Counted from the stretch's first letter, positions 7,470 to 17,830 are shown. The stretch is 64,000 nt of DNA from Leptospiraceae bacterium (GCA_024233875.1 JACKPB010000003.1:186001-250000), one strand, 5' to 3'. Program-made: numbers and translations. Notes: generated from the letters alone by a model not told the origin.

Positions 7470-9599
7470 TTATATTTTTACATCCGTGATTTCTGAGTGA
7501 TAATTTTTTGTGAAATTACATTTTTCCAGATAGTACTTTGCAGCCCTGTCTCCATTGTTCTCCCTGTATATATTCTGAAACATGATTGATGCCCGATCCA
7601 CTTCTCCGCTAAAGAATGCGTTGATCGCCATCTCGAACATTACCTTGGATTTGTATTTTTTATCTTTCAGATCAGTCGGATCAGCTTCAAAAATCTCAAA
7701 TACAGAAGCCGGTTCTCTCTTGCCTTTGACTTCTACTTTTCCGAGAAACCTGAAACCGAACCCATCACTCTCCTCTAAAAATAGCATAGTCTGTTCACTC
7801 ACAATAATATTTGCACCATAGTTTTTTGTCAAACCTTCCAACCTGGATGCAAGATTCACCGCATCACTAATCACTGTTCCTTCCATTCTTTCTGTATCAC
7901 CAACTGTACCCAGCATTAGATTTCCGGTATGTATTCCAATGCCGATTCTCAGGGGCTCTTCCAGAATGGATTGGGATTCATTGAATTCGTCCAATTTTTT
8001 TAACATCGAAAGAGAAGCACGAACGGCATCATCTGGAGTGGGAAAGAGAGCCATAATTGCATCACCAATATATTTATCTATAAACCCATTATTGTCCCTG
8101 ATGGATGGATTCATTGCACTCAGGTAAGAATTGATAAAATTAAAGTTCTCTTCCGGAGACATGTTTTCGGAAATTGAAGTAAAGGAACGTATATCAGAGA
8201 AGAGAATGGTCATCTTTCTTTGGACCTGATCCCCCAGACTCACATCCATGATATTTTCTTTTTCTAAATAACTTAAGAATTCGATAGGAACAAATCTACT
8301 GTAAGCTTTGTTTGTATGAATTAAACTTTGGGAAAGAACTTCCACATTGAAAAATGCTTTTGAAAATCTTACGGATAGAAGAAAGGCCTGAGAGAAAATA
8401 AAAGCAAACAAGCCGAAGGGAGTGAGAGTAGTTGTATTGATGACGAGATTTGCATAGAGAATATCATTGAAAATAGCAATGAAAAGAATGATAAATCCGA
8501 TCAATGCCACAAGTGAACCTTCTTTATTTTTACGTATCGCTCTGATTAGGGCCAGGACACCGTATGACATACTATACAAAGTGATGACCTGAAAGGGAAT
8601 CGCTGTTCTTGTGAGAAGATACCCCGGAAATACAAGTAGAAAAATAAAAAATAAGGATGAAAAAAGGATGAATCTCGCATGAATTTGTTTGAATTCTTCC
8701 TTATAGAGTGAATGTAAAAAATGAGCAAAAACGGGAGTGGCAGCAAAGAAAGTGAGGTATTCAATTTTTAAACTTACTTCCCAATTCAAATTTGGAAATG
8801 TATTGTGAAACAATCTTTCTCCGGTAGTCAATAATCTCACAACTATGATAAAACAAAAAAGTCCGAGGAGAAAACTGGATTTATCTTTTCTTCTGAGTGA
8901 AAACAATCCGAAATGATAGATCCCCATAATGAGAAGAGATCCTACCAAAAAAAGATCAAACCCCAGAATCCTTTCCCTCATATCATGGATTCCATCCATG
9001 CTGCCCAAGCGCATACTCTCCCAAAACCCGCCCTTGGAATGGGAAAAATTGGCTACCTCTACTACAATTTCATTTTCGGGCAGCATATTTTTCAGAAAGA
9101 TAATATCGGGTCTATACTGGGGAATTGTCGATTCGGCCGTTTTTCCTACTTTCCCATTTTGAAATACGATCACTCCATTGACCCAGAGATTGAAGGATGT
9201 AGCCATATCTAATACTTTTATAGCCAGGTATTCTTCCTCACGGGCAAGACTCAATTTCAATCGATACGAAGCATACCCATAACCGGATAGTTTTTCCCCA
9301 CCTACTATCATACCATTCCAGGATCCCGGAACAGACGTATAAATCATTTCGTTTGAAGGATTGATTGATTCCGGTTCAGACCTGATCAATTTCTTCCAGT
9401 AAAATTCCCACTCACCATCGAGGTTGACTACCTCCCGATTGGTCAGATTGACTCCAGAGAGATCCAAATACCCTTTGACTGCTTCCGGTGCCGGTTCCAT
9501 ATCTATCCGACGATTGCAGGAGAGAAAAATCAAAAGAGAAAAAAATAATAAAATTTTAAGCAAGGATCGTATGAAATTAGTCAATCGTGAAGTACCCAC
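7470..9599 (-). CDS. Membrane-bound class III adenylate cyclase with 7TMR-DISM sensor
   Basis: A 709-residue receptor cyclase. The N-terminus (to about 28) is a hydrophobic segment ending in IFLSCN, which looks like a spirochaetal lipobox. Residues about 40-205 form a jelly-roll 7TMR-DISMED2-type sugar-binding-like domain. Residues about 215-430 form a seven-helix 7TMR-DISM membrane block. Residues about 460-660 form the cyclase, with TILFSDIRSFTSIS, FIDKYIGDAIMALF and ISDAVNLASRLE; both metal Asp residues, the Lys, and Asn/Arg are all present. A short helical tail follows. The product is probably cAMP made in response to an external carbohydrate-like or envelope ligand. The frame opens at GTG 9599; TTG further in is possible. 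Confidence 0.88.
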   Translation of the reverse strand: MGTSRLTNFIRSLLKILLFFSLLIFLSCNRRIDMEPAPEAVKGYLDLSGVNLTNREVVNLDGEWEFYWKKLIRSEPESINPSNEMIYTSVPGSWNGMIVGGEKLSGYGYASYRLKLSLAREEEYLAIKVLDMATSFNLWVNGVIVFQNGKVGKTAESTIPQYRPDIIFLKNMLPENEIVVEVANFSHSKGGFWESMRLGSMDGIHDMRERILGFDLFLVGSLLIMGIYHFGLFSLRRKDKSSFLLGLFCFIIVVRLLTTGERLFHNTFPNLNWEVSLKIEYLTFFAATPVFAHFLHSLYKEEFKQIHARFILFSSLFFIFLLVFPGYLLTRTAIPFQVITLYSMSYGVLALIRAIRKNKEGSLVALIGFIILFIAIFNDILYANLVINTTTLTPFGLFAFIFSQAFLLSVRFSKAFFNVEVLSQSLIHTNKAYSRFVPIEFLSYLEKENIMDVSLGDQVQRKMTILFSDIRSFTSISENMSPEENFNFINSYLSAMNPSIRDNNGFIDKYIGDAIMALFPTPDDAVRASLSMLKKLDEFNESQSILEEPLRIGIGIHTGNLMLGTVGDTERMEGTVISDAVNLASRLEGLTKNYGANIIVSEQTMLFLEESDGFGFRFLGKVEVKGKREPASVFEIFEADPTDLKDKKYKSKVMFEMAINAFFSGEVDRASIMFQNIYRENNGDRAAKYYLEKCNFTKNYHSEITDVKI

Positions 9600-9658
9600 T
9601 TTTTAGATTCTTTTTTCTTTGACAAAAGAGTATCAGAACTCAATCAATAAGATTAGTT

Positions 9659-10414
9659 ATGGAAGAAAACCAGTCAAATACTATTCATTTAATTCTAATT
9701 CACGGATTCCCTTTAAATCAAAAAATGTGGAGTCTTCAATCCCCTCTTCAGGAAAAAGTAAATTTGATTTTTCCGGATCTACCCGGCTCGGGACAAAAAT
9801 CGGAAAAATCCCTTTTTACTCTGGAGTTTATGGCTGAGGAAGTCATGGATGAGATCAAAGCACTCAAAGGAAGAAAGATTTTGGGTGGATTGTCTATGGG
9901 AGGTTACGTAGCTCTCCGGATCCTGGCCAAACATCAGGAATTCTTCGATGGATTGGTCCTAATGAACACACGTGCTTCAGCAGATACAAATCCCGTAAAA
10001 GCCAACCGTCATTTAGCCATCCGTTCCCTTCTTGAAAATGGGATGGATACTTTTCTGGAAAACTTTTTCAGAAATGCTCTCTCATCCACTACTCTGAGAA
10101 CATCTCCTGAAAAATTAGATTTCCTAAAGAAAATAGCTCTAGAGCAAAATCAAGAGGGTTTGATCTCGCAAATTTTAGCTATGCAGGGAAGGCCCGACTC
10201 CTCAGATCTCTTGTCTCAAATCTCCATTCCAAGTCTGATTGTCGGTGGAGAATTCGATCCCATCACTCCACCGGCTGAAATGCATTCATTGGCCGGAATG
10301 GTTCAGGGCTCAAGATTGGAAATCTTACCCGGAGCAGGTCACTATTCTCCATTTGAGAACCCCGATGGTTTTCATCAAATTCTATTGAGTTTTTTAAAGG
10401 ATAACTTTTCCTGA
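9659..10414 (+). CDS. Alpha/beta-hydrolase (BioH/MenH-like)
   Basis: A 251-residue single-domain alpha/beta-hydrolase. The oxyanion HGFPL motif is near residue 14. The nucleophile elbow is GGLSMGGY (Ser near 81), the acid is in GGEFDPITPP and the histidine in PGAGHYSPFENP, so the catalytic triad is complete. The overall pattern is closest to the BioH/MenH/esterase branch, but the substrate cannot be told. It is divergent from the 7TMR-DISM cyclase gene and 48 bp upstream of the ABC exporter gene. No clear Shine-Dalgarno sequence precedes the ATG. Confidence 0.85.
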   Translation: MEENQSNTIHLILIHGFPLNQKMWSLQSPLQEKVNLIFPDLPGSGQKSEKSLFTLEFMAEEVMDEIKALKGRKILGGLSMGGYVALRILAKHQEFFDGLVLMNTRASADTNPVKANRHLAIRSLLENGMDTFLENFFRNALSSTTLRTSPEKLDFLKKIALEQNQEGLISQILAMQGRPDSSDLLSQISIPSLIVGGEFDPITPPAEMHSLAGMVQGSRLEILPGAGHYSPFENPDGFHQILLSFLKDNFS

Positions 10415-10462
10415 CAGAATCGGATCGGGAAAAATCTCCTTCCGGTTTTCTCTCATAAATTT

Positions 10463-12109
10463 ATGAAATCCTTAGTCCAGAACTCAAAAGTTTATTTTCA
10501 ATTGCTCGGTGAGTTCTGGTTGAGGTCAGAAAAACGCAAACGGGCCTACATTCTGGTTCTTCTCATCGTTTCCATGTACATTCTTTCAACATATATCAAT
10601 GTAGAATTGGCTAAAACGAGGGGAAATTTTATGACCTACCTTTCCAAAAAAGAAGTAGAAAACTTTTATTTAACAATTTTTTACTTTTTTGGAATTCTTT
10701 TTTCTTACCTTCTCCTCTACACACTATCACTTTATCTTCAGGATCGACTGGTCATTACCTGGAGGGAAGGAATGACCAAATCCTATCTGAATTCTTACCT
10801 GAGCAATAGTAGATTTTATCATATCAATCGGGACAAGAATATTGATAATCCCGATCAAAGAATTTCTGAAGATATACTTTCATTTATAAATAATTCTATC
10901 AAAATATTTTTTTCGTTTCTCGATTCCATTCTTCAATTTTTTGCTTATAGTTTTTTACTCTATAGTATTTCCGGTTTATTGTTTTTTACTGCCCTTCTAC
11001 TTTCCATTGTCACAAATTTTTTAGGAACTTATTTATTTGGTAGGAGACTATCTTTTTTGAACTTTGAACAATACAAAAAAGAAGCGGATCTGAGGTTTGA
11101 TCTCATGAGAGTTAGAGAACATTCGGAATCGATAGCTCTCTGGAGGGGAGATAAATTTGAAAATAAAAGAACTCAGAATAAACTAAAACTTATATTAGAA
11201 AACTCTAAAAAACTTGTATTCATAAAAGCCAATTTAAATTTTTTTCAGGTGGGAAGTAAAAACCTAATCAATACCATCCCCACTCTCCTTCTGGCGGGAA
11301 TGTATCTGAATGGAGAGATTGAATTCGGTATCATAGAAACAGGCGGGATTGCATTTGTCTCAATTATGTATTCTTTAAATATTATCAATGATCAACTCAA
11401 AGAAATTACTCTTGTCTTTGCAGACATGAAGAGAATTTCAGAATTGGATAAGGTATCCGATCACGATCCGGATGAAAATATCCTTCATAAGAAATCGGAT
11501 CGATTCCTCATTCAAGACTTAAGTATCATCCATCCCGGATCAAATCAGTATTTGATTAAGAACCTTATGCTAAATCTGGATAATAAAAACTTATGGATAT
11601 CAGGAATCTCCGGAATTGGAAAGTCTACTTTCTTAAAAACTATTTTCGGTTTTTATCATAGGGGTACCGGAACGATTCAAATACCTGAAAATAAAAAAAT
11701 TGGCTTTCTGCCTCAAAATGAATATCAATTCAAAGGCAATCTCATCGACCTACTGATGTATCCTGAAAATAATAATGAATACAATGAGAAAGAGATTATT
11801 GACCTTTTGGATATGTTTCAGTTGAATCATCTCAAGGATCTGAAATCAGAGCTGGATTCCCCCGGAATCCTCTCTAAGGGTGAACAGCAGAGATTGAGTT
11901 TCTGTAGATTGGTACTACAGAAACCGGATATTGTTTTTCTTGATGAGCCCGGAACTGCGATAGGAAAGTCTATGTATACAAAATTGTTTGAATATTTAAT
12001 TAACAATAATATACAATATCTAACCGTTTCTCACAATCCGGAATTTGCAGAATATCATGACATTCATTTAGTTCTTGAGGAAACAGAACCCGGGTATTCA
12101 TTTCTCTGA
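10463..12109 (+). CDS. ABC transporter fusion protein of the SbmA/BacA (ABC_membrane_2) type
   Basis: A 548-residue half-transporter with membrane domain and ATPase in one chain. The N-terminal half has about six membrane helices with the RLVITWREGMTKSYL pattern typical of the SbmA/BacA/YddA and peroxisomal ABCD group. The C-terminal ATPase has Walker A GISGIGKST (near residue 380), signature LSKGEQQRL and Walker B IVFLDEP, with a switch His in TVSHN. Members of this group import peptides or vitamin B12-like molecules, or act as exporters. The 3' end overlaps the convergent membrane-protein gene by 12 bp. Confidence 0.85.
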   Translation: MKSLVQNSKVYFQLLGEFWLRSEKRKRAYILVLLIVSMYILSTYINVELAKTRGNFMTYLSKKEVENFYLTIFYFFGILFSYLLLYTLSLYLQDRLVITWREGMTKSYLNSYLSNSRFYHINRDKNIDNPDQRISEDILSFINNSIKIFFSFLDSILQFFAYSFLLYSISGLLFFTALLLSIVTNFLGTYLFGRRLSFLNFEQYKKEADLRFDLMRVREHSESIALWRGDKFENKRTQNKLKLILENSKKLVFIKANLNFFQVGSKNLINTIPTLLLAGMYLNGEIEFGIIETGGIAFVSIMYSLNIINDQLKEITLVFADMKRISELDKVSDHDPDENILHKKSDRFLIQDLSIIHPGSNQYLIKNLMLNLDNKNLWISGISGIGKSTFLKTIFGFYHRGTGTIQIPENKKIGFLPQNEYQFKGNLIDLLMYPENNNEYNEKEIIDLLDMFQLNHLKDLKSELDSPGILSKGEQQRLSFCRLVLQKPDIVFLDEPGTAIGKSMYTKLFEYLINNNIQYLTVSHNPEFAEYHDIHLVLEETEPGYSFL

Positions 12110-14344
12110 GATTTCATTGCATTTATTTCTATAGATATCTATCCCTTTTAATTTAAAATCGGTAAAGAAATCTGATTCCATATTAATTTGAATTTTTTGA
12201 GACTTATTCAGGTTGAAATCATATTCAACTATTCCATCATTCGGAAAGACTTCATCAATGATTTTTTCTCCTCCCGAATACAACATGAATTTCAAATTTG
12301 AAGTTTCCTTCGTTAGATTCTCATAATGCATTGATATACAATAATCACCGGATTGTAAATGGAATTCATCAATAAACTTTTTCTTATTTTCCTCGAAATA
12401 AAATTTATTAACCAGTTCCTGATATATTCTCATCTTTTTAAAATTTTCAAAAATAAGATAGGAACCTGATCTATCTTCGATATATTTTCCATTTGAACAA
12501 AGATATTTAAGATTGATATGATAATGATCTTTATTTTCCATTGGGTTGTATCTCCTGTGTGTAAGAAAAACAGAATTCTCTAAATCCCAAACCCTATCTT
12601 CAGCACTTAAATTATTACAGGTATTCCAGATCAGAGTGGGTACGCTGTCCCTGACTCCATAGTATTGAATAGCAAACGATAAAACTGAAAATATTAGAAA
12701 AAAAGATATGTACAATCTATGCTTTTTTTCATAAGCTATTTTAAAAAAATAGCTACCCAGAAGAATGTAAATTGGATTGATATCAGACAAAAGCCTGGGT
12801 CCATACACCCAGCCACCATGCCAATTTTTGAATTTTGAATAGAATAATAAATAGATAAGAATAATTAAATAGAATTTTAAATAATAAATCCGGAACTTTT
12901 TTTCCTTTAAAAAGATGTATATGCTATAAATAATTAGTGGAATCAAAAATGGATGAAAAATCAAAAGACCCCGATTGATCGAAAATAGAAGTCCGAAAAA
13001 ATTAGTTATGGGATTTGCACGGAAATCATTACCAAAACTTCCAGCATCGGAATAAGAAACTCCATACCCCCCCAGAATATTGTGATACGTAATCCAATTG
13101 ATCAAACCGAGCGGAATAAAAATCAGGAAGATTCCACCCAGGAGATAAAGGACATTCTTCAGAGTAATAGATTTATAATTTTCATTTTCAAAAAGGTAAA
13201 ACAATCCCAAAACAAGGAAAATCAATATAGAGTTTGGCCTGATAAAAAAGGCTAAGGAAAGGATGGTTCCCAAAAGGAAAGCTTTCCGGGAATTTATTTT
13301 TCTTTGAAAAAGAAATAGGGAAAGAATCAAAAGAATTTCAATGTATCCATGCTGCCAGATAGCCTGGGAATTTACACTGTAGTGAATGGTTGAAAATGCG
13401 TAGATCACTGTAAAAAGTATTGGGATAATGCCCGAAAAAATACTTCTTAGAAAGAAATATATCAAAACATTTGCTATCGAAGCATTCAGTGCTGAATTGG
13501 CTTTTTCTACAAAATCCGGTTCGAGTTGGTATGTATACCCGAAGACTTTTAATGAAGCCGGAATGGATTCGGGATTGTTCAACAAATTGAACCCAAACCC
13601 TTTGAGAATATAAATCTCAAATAAATTGATTAAACCCACACTAATAGGAAATACAGATAAGTGCCTATCTTCCATATCGAATATAAAATAAGGGTGGATG
13701 TAACGATTTATTTTATCTTCGGATAGATTGGTAGTGAAGAAAATTTCATCAACAATTTGAGTTTCCAGTATTTCATCATGAGAAAGTGGAAGTTTAATAA
13801 TGTTTGGAAAAAACCCATTCAGATCAAAAGTTTTTTCACCTACCAGGATATAGGGCAATGATTTTGCATAAAATGTATCGAAAGATGTAAAGTTTTGTGA
13901 GTTGTAAGTGTAAGTACTTAAACTAATCAAAACGATCCAAACCGGAAAGAATAAATTCTGAATCAAAAGCTGGGTAATTTTTTTCCCATTTAATTTATTG
14001 AAAATGAATACAAAAAAGGGAGGGGAGATGAATAAAAATATCAACATATTGTATTTGAACTTCTGATGATACCCGGGATTGAACACATAAGAACCTAAAG
14101 TAAAAGATACTATTTTTATAAATAAAACATACGATACCAATAAGAATAAAAAGATAAACTTTCTGCGGAAAATATACACCCTAGCTCTTCGCCGGAACCC
14201 GCAGAGAAATAGGAGGAAAGCAGTTATTAAAGTAGGAAAAATGAAGAATGCGAATTTATTAGAAGTAAATTCGTTGATTACAATTGAGATGACTAGTGCC
14301 GGGAGTACAGTCAGGTTAAATAAATAGAAAGGTATCCTCTTCAA
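12098..14344 (-). CDS. Large polytopic membrane protein, possible GT-C-type glycosyltransferase
   Basis: A 748-residue, markedly AT-rich membrane protein that I cannot name with certainty. It has about eleven to thirteen hydrophobic helices across residues 1-560 and a soluble C-terminal domain of about 180 residues. An extracytoplasmic acidic loop after the first helices and the patterns AYSDAGSFGNDFRANPITNFFG and FKNWHGGWVYGPRLL resemble GT-C dolichyl/polyprenyl-phosphate mannosyltransferase-like proteins. The start is TTG at 14344, with AGGA about 8 nt upstream. It overlaps the convergent ABC exporter gene by 12 bp. Function is inferred from architecture only. Confidence 0.6.
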   Translation of the reverse strand: MKRIPFYLFNLTVLPALVISIVINEFTSNKFAFFIFPTLITAFLLFLCGFRRRARVYIFRRKFIFLFLLVSYVLFIKIVSFTLGSYVFNPGYHQKFKYNMLIFLFISPPFFVFIFNKLNGKKITQLLIQNLFFPVWIVLISLSTYTYNSQNFTSFDTFYAKSLPYILVGEKTFDLNGFFPNIIKLPLSHDEILETQIVDEIFFTTNLSEDKINRYIHPYFIFDMEDRHLSVFPISVGLINLFEIYILKGFGFNLLNNPESIPASLKVFGYTYQLEPDFVEKANSALNASIANVLIYFFLRSIFSGIIPILFTVIYAFSTIHYSVNSQAIWQHGYIEILLILSLFLFQRKINSRKAFLLGTILSLAFFIRPNSILIFLVLGLFYLFENENYKSITLKNVLYLLGGIFLIFIPLGLINWITYHNILGGYGVSYSDAGSFGNDFRANPITNFFGLLFSINRGLLIFHPFLIPLIIYSIYIFLKEKKFRIYYLKFYLIILIYLLFYSKFKNWHGGWVYGPRLLSDINPIYILLGSYFFKIAYEKKHRLYISFFLIFSVLSFAIQYYGVRDSVPTLIWNTCNNLSAEDRVWDLENSVFLTHRRYNPMENKDHYHINLKYLCSNGKYIEDRSGSYLIFENFKKMRIYQELVNKFYFEENKKKFIDEFHLQSGDYCISMHYENLTKETSNLKFMLYSGGEKIIDEVFPNDGIVEYDFNLNKSQKIQINMESDFFTDFKLKGIDIYRNKCNEISEK

Positions 14345-14779
14345 ATCCTAAATCCTATGAGAAGTGTAGTTCTACCTCAGACATTTTCATCCAAAAAATT
14401 TGATGATGTCCCAGAAAACACTAACCTATTATGTACACTTACTCTTTGAGTTCAATTAAGTTTCTGACTCGGGTAGGTTGATTTTTTAAACTTGAAAATT
14501 CTCTGGAATTCATTTTTTAAGTTAGGATTTTTTTAGAGATTACTCCAAAAAAATCCTAACTTAAATTTAAGAAAACTACGATTATATATACTTAAGTAAT
14601 ATAAAATCAATTTGATTTCAATCCATTCGCTCTCCGGTTGTCTGTGGAATCTAATTTCCACTCTACATTCTAAAGAAAATTCTATTTATTTTTTTCAGTC
14701 ATTCCGAAATTTCTAGAAGCGACATAGTAAAATTATTTTACTATTCCAAAAAATATAGAAATTGGGACTGAATCCTATA
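14345..14779. other. Divergent intergenic region between the membrane-protein and SpiroCoCo genes
   Basis: About 435 bp without a gene, between genes transcribed away from each other. It must hold promoters for both. I see no RNA gene. Its most striking element is the perfect palindrome at 14516-14565, listed separately. The sequence 3' of the palindrome is very AT-rich. Confidence 0.6.
14516..14565. repeat. Perfect 19-bp inverted repeat with 12-nt loop
   Basis: The left arm 14516-14534 (TTTAAGTTAGGATTTTTTT) is the exact reverse complement of 14547-14565, separated by AGAGATTACTCC. The stem ends towards the loop in seven A:T pairs. A strong hairpin can form on either strand. It lies between two divergent promoters, so it is not the terminator of either flanking gene. 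It could end an unannotated small RNA, bind a regulator, or be a mobile-element relic. Confidence 0.85.
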
Positions 14780-17779
14780 ATGAACGACGCGAATTCCTTA
14801 GGTCAAATTTGGGGCTTTTTAGCTTATCTTTTTCCTTTTTTAGCCAGTGTCATTTTTACTCTGTTTCTCAGAAGAATGGACAGAAGTGGAAATTTACTCC
14901 ATCAAATGGCTATTCACAGAGAAGAATTGAATGATACTGACGCAGAAATAGATAGGCTGCATTCAGAAATCAAGGATTTGACAAAAAATTTTAATAATAC
15001 AATTGAAGATAGAGTGGAAGAAGTGTTCCATACGCTACAATCTAAGTATCTCGAATTCAACTCTCTTATTGATCTACAATCCGAAAAACTAGATGAGTCC
15101 ATGGGATATATTTATGAATCAAACAAAGAAAGATTAAAAAAAGAGATCGATAATTTAATCCTCCAGTCTCTCGGAAAAGTAGATATGCTTTCCGGTAAAA
15201 TGGATGAGTTTCAAGAAAAATTTAAATCAAACGAATCTATCATCGATCATAAGATAGAGCAATTCAAGGACATATCTTCTACTTCATTTGCAAAAATGGA
15301 TAGATTTGAAAGCGAATTGAATGATCGAACAAACATGGCTGCCAAAATAGTCGATGAAAAGCTAACAAATTACTCTAATAGATTTCAGGAAAGACTGGAA
15401 ATCATTTTCGATCAAACCAATCAAACGATTTCTACTATATCCAGAGAAATGAGAGAAGAAGTTGATTTTCTCCGTCATGAAACAGAAGACTTCAGAGCGA
15501 AATATCTGCAGAAGGAAGCTCAGATCATAAAAGACCTCGACGTTAAGAAATTGAAAGCTTATGAAGAATTTTCACAATTTATTAAAGATTCGGAAAATAG
15601 TTTAGACAATAAGTTCAGAGAATTTCGGGATTCAACAGAACAAATTTCAGAAAAAATTGAAGATCTGGATTTCCAGCTTCAGGACAAGGTTGAAACTGTC
15701 AATCTCCTCCTCCAGGACAAACTGAACAATTATGATAAAAAATATCAGGAAAGATTTCATGCCCTAATCGAACAGGCGGGCAACTATAAGGAATCTCTCC
15801 TCAAAAAATCCAGAATGGAAATTGACTCTCTAAAAGATACAATTGAGACCATTCACAGTGATACAAATCTCCGCAGGGAAGAAATTCTGAATGAAACAAG
15901 AAAACAGGCTGAGTTTCTTGCTCAGAACATAAAGAACATTGAAGAAAAATACCTTGAAACAGAAAACCGATTGCTCAAAGAAAGTGAATTCAAAAAGCAA
16001 CAATTAGAAAATGAATTTAAAGAATTTGAAAAGAATTTTTACCAACAAAAAGATCAATTCAAATCTCTAATGAATACTGAAATTGGTACTGTTCAGGTAA
16101 ATATCCAAAACCTAAGCCAGGAAACCGAAAAGAAAATCAAAGCAGTTGATGAGCATTTTTCGGATTTAAAGATAGCGTTGAATGACAGTGCACGTGATAT
16201 CATGCAACAGGTAGAATTAGATTCAATAAACATCAACCAAAAGATAGATAAGGAAGTTCAAAAGTCAGATCAAAAACTCAATCTTTATATAAAGGATTGG
16301 ACCGGTGAACTGGAAAGATTGAAAGCGAGGTACTACAGGGAAGTAGAGCTACTCGGACACAAGATAGATACAATCCATATAGAAGGGAAAGATCTTGTCA
16401 ATGAATTCAAATCAGAATTCGAGATTGGAAAATCAATGCTGGATACCCTTTTTGAAAAGTATCAGGAAGATATAGATTTACGAACAGACAACATAGTTTT
16501 GGAAATTCAAAGCAAGATTAAAAACTCGAAAGAAGATGTGGACACTCTTCTGAATCGACTTCAAAAATCCGGGGTTTCTATTTACGAAAAACAGGAAACC
16601 ATGCTCACCGAATATGGAGAAAAATTGCTCAAAGACCTTCAGGCGAAATTGGAAAAATTGAGATATGAATCAGAAGAAATTCTGGATGATATATCCAAAC
16701 AGGGTAATTTACTTCTGGAGAAACAGGAAGAAAAGATTGATAGATTCAACAGTACCATTGATGATAGGATATCCAAACAGTTGACTCTGCTTATCGACAA
16801 AGGTCAACTCCAATTGGACTCATTGGAGAGTAGAATATCCAATTACATAAATGATGTCAAATCTAGAATAGAAAGCAATCTAGATATGGCAAGAGAAGAC
16901 AGCGATCGGCAGATGGAAGTTTTCAATCAACAAATCATCAAAAGCTTCCGTGAAATTGAAAGTGCAAATACTGAATTTTTAGATAGAAATAGAAGAGAAT
17001 TCTCAAAGACAAAAGATGATTTCCTAAAAATGAAATCATCAATTGACACAGAGATTTCCAATATAACCGAACTGAAGAACAACCTAATTAAATTTGTCTC
17101 TGAAGAAAACACAAGGCTTCAATCCCAAAAGCATCAATCCAATGAACTGGCAGATGGAATTGGTAGACTCAGTGAAGAAATGGAATCGATTTCGGAAAAA
17201 ACTGAAGAGCTTAGAGACAAAATGGAATATCTCACCAGCATTGATGAGAAAATTAAGTATCTGAGAGAAATCGAACAGGAGTTTGACGAGCGGGTTGGGG
17301 ATATAGAAAAATTCAACGAACGATTGAGAAGTTTTGTTGAGGCTCTGGAAATGGCAAATGAAAACGGCGACAAACTAAATGATAGAATCAACCAGTTTTT
17401 ACATAGCATTTCCTTTATTGAGAAAAAAGAAAATGAAATAGAAAAAACTCTGGATGTCATTGAAAAGAGGACTGTATCCCTTCAATCCAGAGACTTGGAT
17501 ATCAAATCAATCGAATCGAAATTTGATAAAGTCGAAAATCTAATGATGGATCTTTCTGCACGTCACAAGCAAATATCTACTCTTCAGAATCGAATTGAAA
17601 CACTCAAAACAGAAACTGAAGAATTGAAGACCAATATGGAAGGTCTCTTAGATGATGCTGATTTGAAATACGAACAACTAGCAGAATTTCTATCAGTAGT
17701 AGACTCAATTACATCCGGAGGGAAAGGTAAGACACAGAAAGATGACAAAAAGCGGGGAAAGTATCAGGTTAAGAACTAA
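14780..17779 (+). CDS. SpiroCoCo-type giant coiled-coil protein
   Basis: A protein of about 999 residues that is almost wholly alpha-helical coiled coil. A single N-terminal membrane helix (about residues 8-30, WGFLAYLFPFLASVIFTLFLRR) is followed by continuous heptads rich in Glu, Lys, Asp and Leu to near the C-terminus, which ends in a basic tail. This is the layout of the spirochaete SpiroCoCo family, thought to be structural. I choose ATG 14780 over TTG 14762 because it is the first ATG, though neither has a strong Shine-Dalgarno sequence. It is divergent from the upstream membrane-protein gene and is followed by a terminator hairpin. Its precise role is not known. Confidence 0.85.
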   Translation: MNDANSLGQIWGFLAYLFPFLASVIFTLFLRRMDRSGNLLHQMAIHREELNDTDAEIDRLHSEIKDLTKNFNNTIEDRVEEVFHTLQSKYLEFNSLIDLQSEKLDESMGYIYESNKERLKKEIDNLILQSLGKVDMLSGKMDEFQEKFKSNESIIDHKIEQFKDISSTSFAKMDRFESELNDRTNMAAKIVDEKLTNYSNRFQERLEIIFDQTNQTISTISREMREEVDFLRHETEDFRAKYLQKEAQIIKDLDVKKLKAYEEFSQFIKDSENSLDNKFREFRDSTEQISEKIEDLDFQLQDKVETVNLLLQDKLNNYDKKYQERFHALIEQAGNYKESLLKKSRMEIDSLKDTIETIHSDTNLRREEILNETRKQAEFLAQNIKNIEEKYLETENRLLKESEFKKQQLENEFKEFEKNFYQQKDQFKSLMNTEIGTVQVNIQNLSQETEKKIKAVDEHFSDLKIALNDSARDIMQQVELDSININQKIDKEVQKSDQKLNLYIKDWTGELERLKARYYREVELLGHKIDTIHIEGKDLVNEFKSEFEIGKSMLDTLFEKYQEDIDLRTDNIVLEIQSKIKNSKEDVDTLLNRLQKSGVSIYEKQETMLTEYGEKLLKDLQAKLEKLRYESEEILDDISKQGNLLLEKQEEKIDRFNSTIDDRISKQLTLLIDKGQLQLDSLESRISNYINDVKSRIESNLDMAREDSDRQMEVFNQQIIKSFREIESANTEFLDRNRREFSKTKDDFLKMKSSIDTEISNITELKNNLIKFVSEENTRLQSQKHQSNELADGIGRLSEEMESISEKTEELRDKMEYLTSIDEKIKYLREIEQEFDERVGDIEKFNERLRSFVEALEMANENGDKLNDRINQFLHSISFIEKKENEIEKTLDVIEKRTVSLQSRDLDIKSIESKFDKVENLMMDLSARHKQISTLQNRIETLKTETEELKTNMEGLLDDADLKYEQLAEFLSVVDSITSGGKGKTQKDDKKRGKYQVKN

Positions 17780-17788
17780 GAATCATCC

Positions 17789-17830
17789 ACCAACCATTCT
17801 AATTATTTAGATGGTTGGTTTGCTTTTTCT
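17789..17830 (+). terminator. Intrinsic terminator after the SpiroCoCo gene
   Basis: A hairpin with arms ACCAACCAT (17789-17797) and ATGGTTGGT (17811-17819), plus a bulged CTAA/TTAG extension, lies 9 nt after the stop. It is followed on the plus strand by TTTGCTTTTT. The stem overlaps the last codons and stop of the convergent channel gene. Confidence 0.7.

Noticed and set aside
7449..7470. Hairpin ATACTCATA/TATGGGTAT next to the cyclase stop
   Set aside because: Imperfect short stem with no adjacent U-run in the needed direction; kept out as unsupported.
9619..9837. 72-codon plus-strand ORF from TTG
   Set aside because: Out of frame with and overlapping the hydrolase gene from 9659, which has a full catalytic triad.
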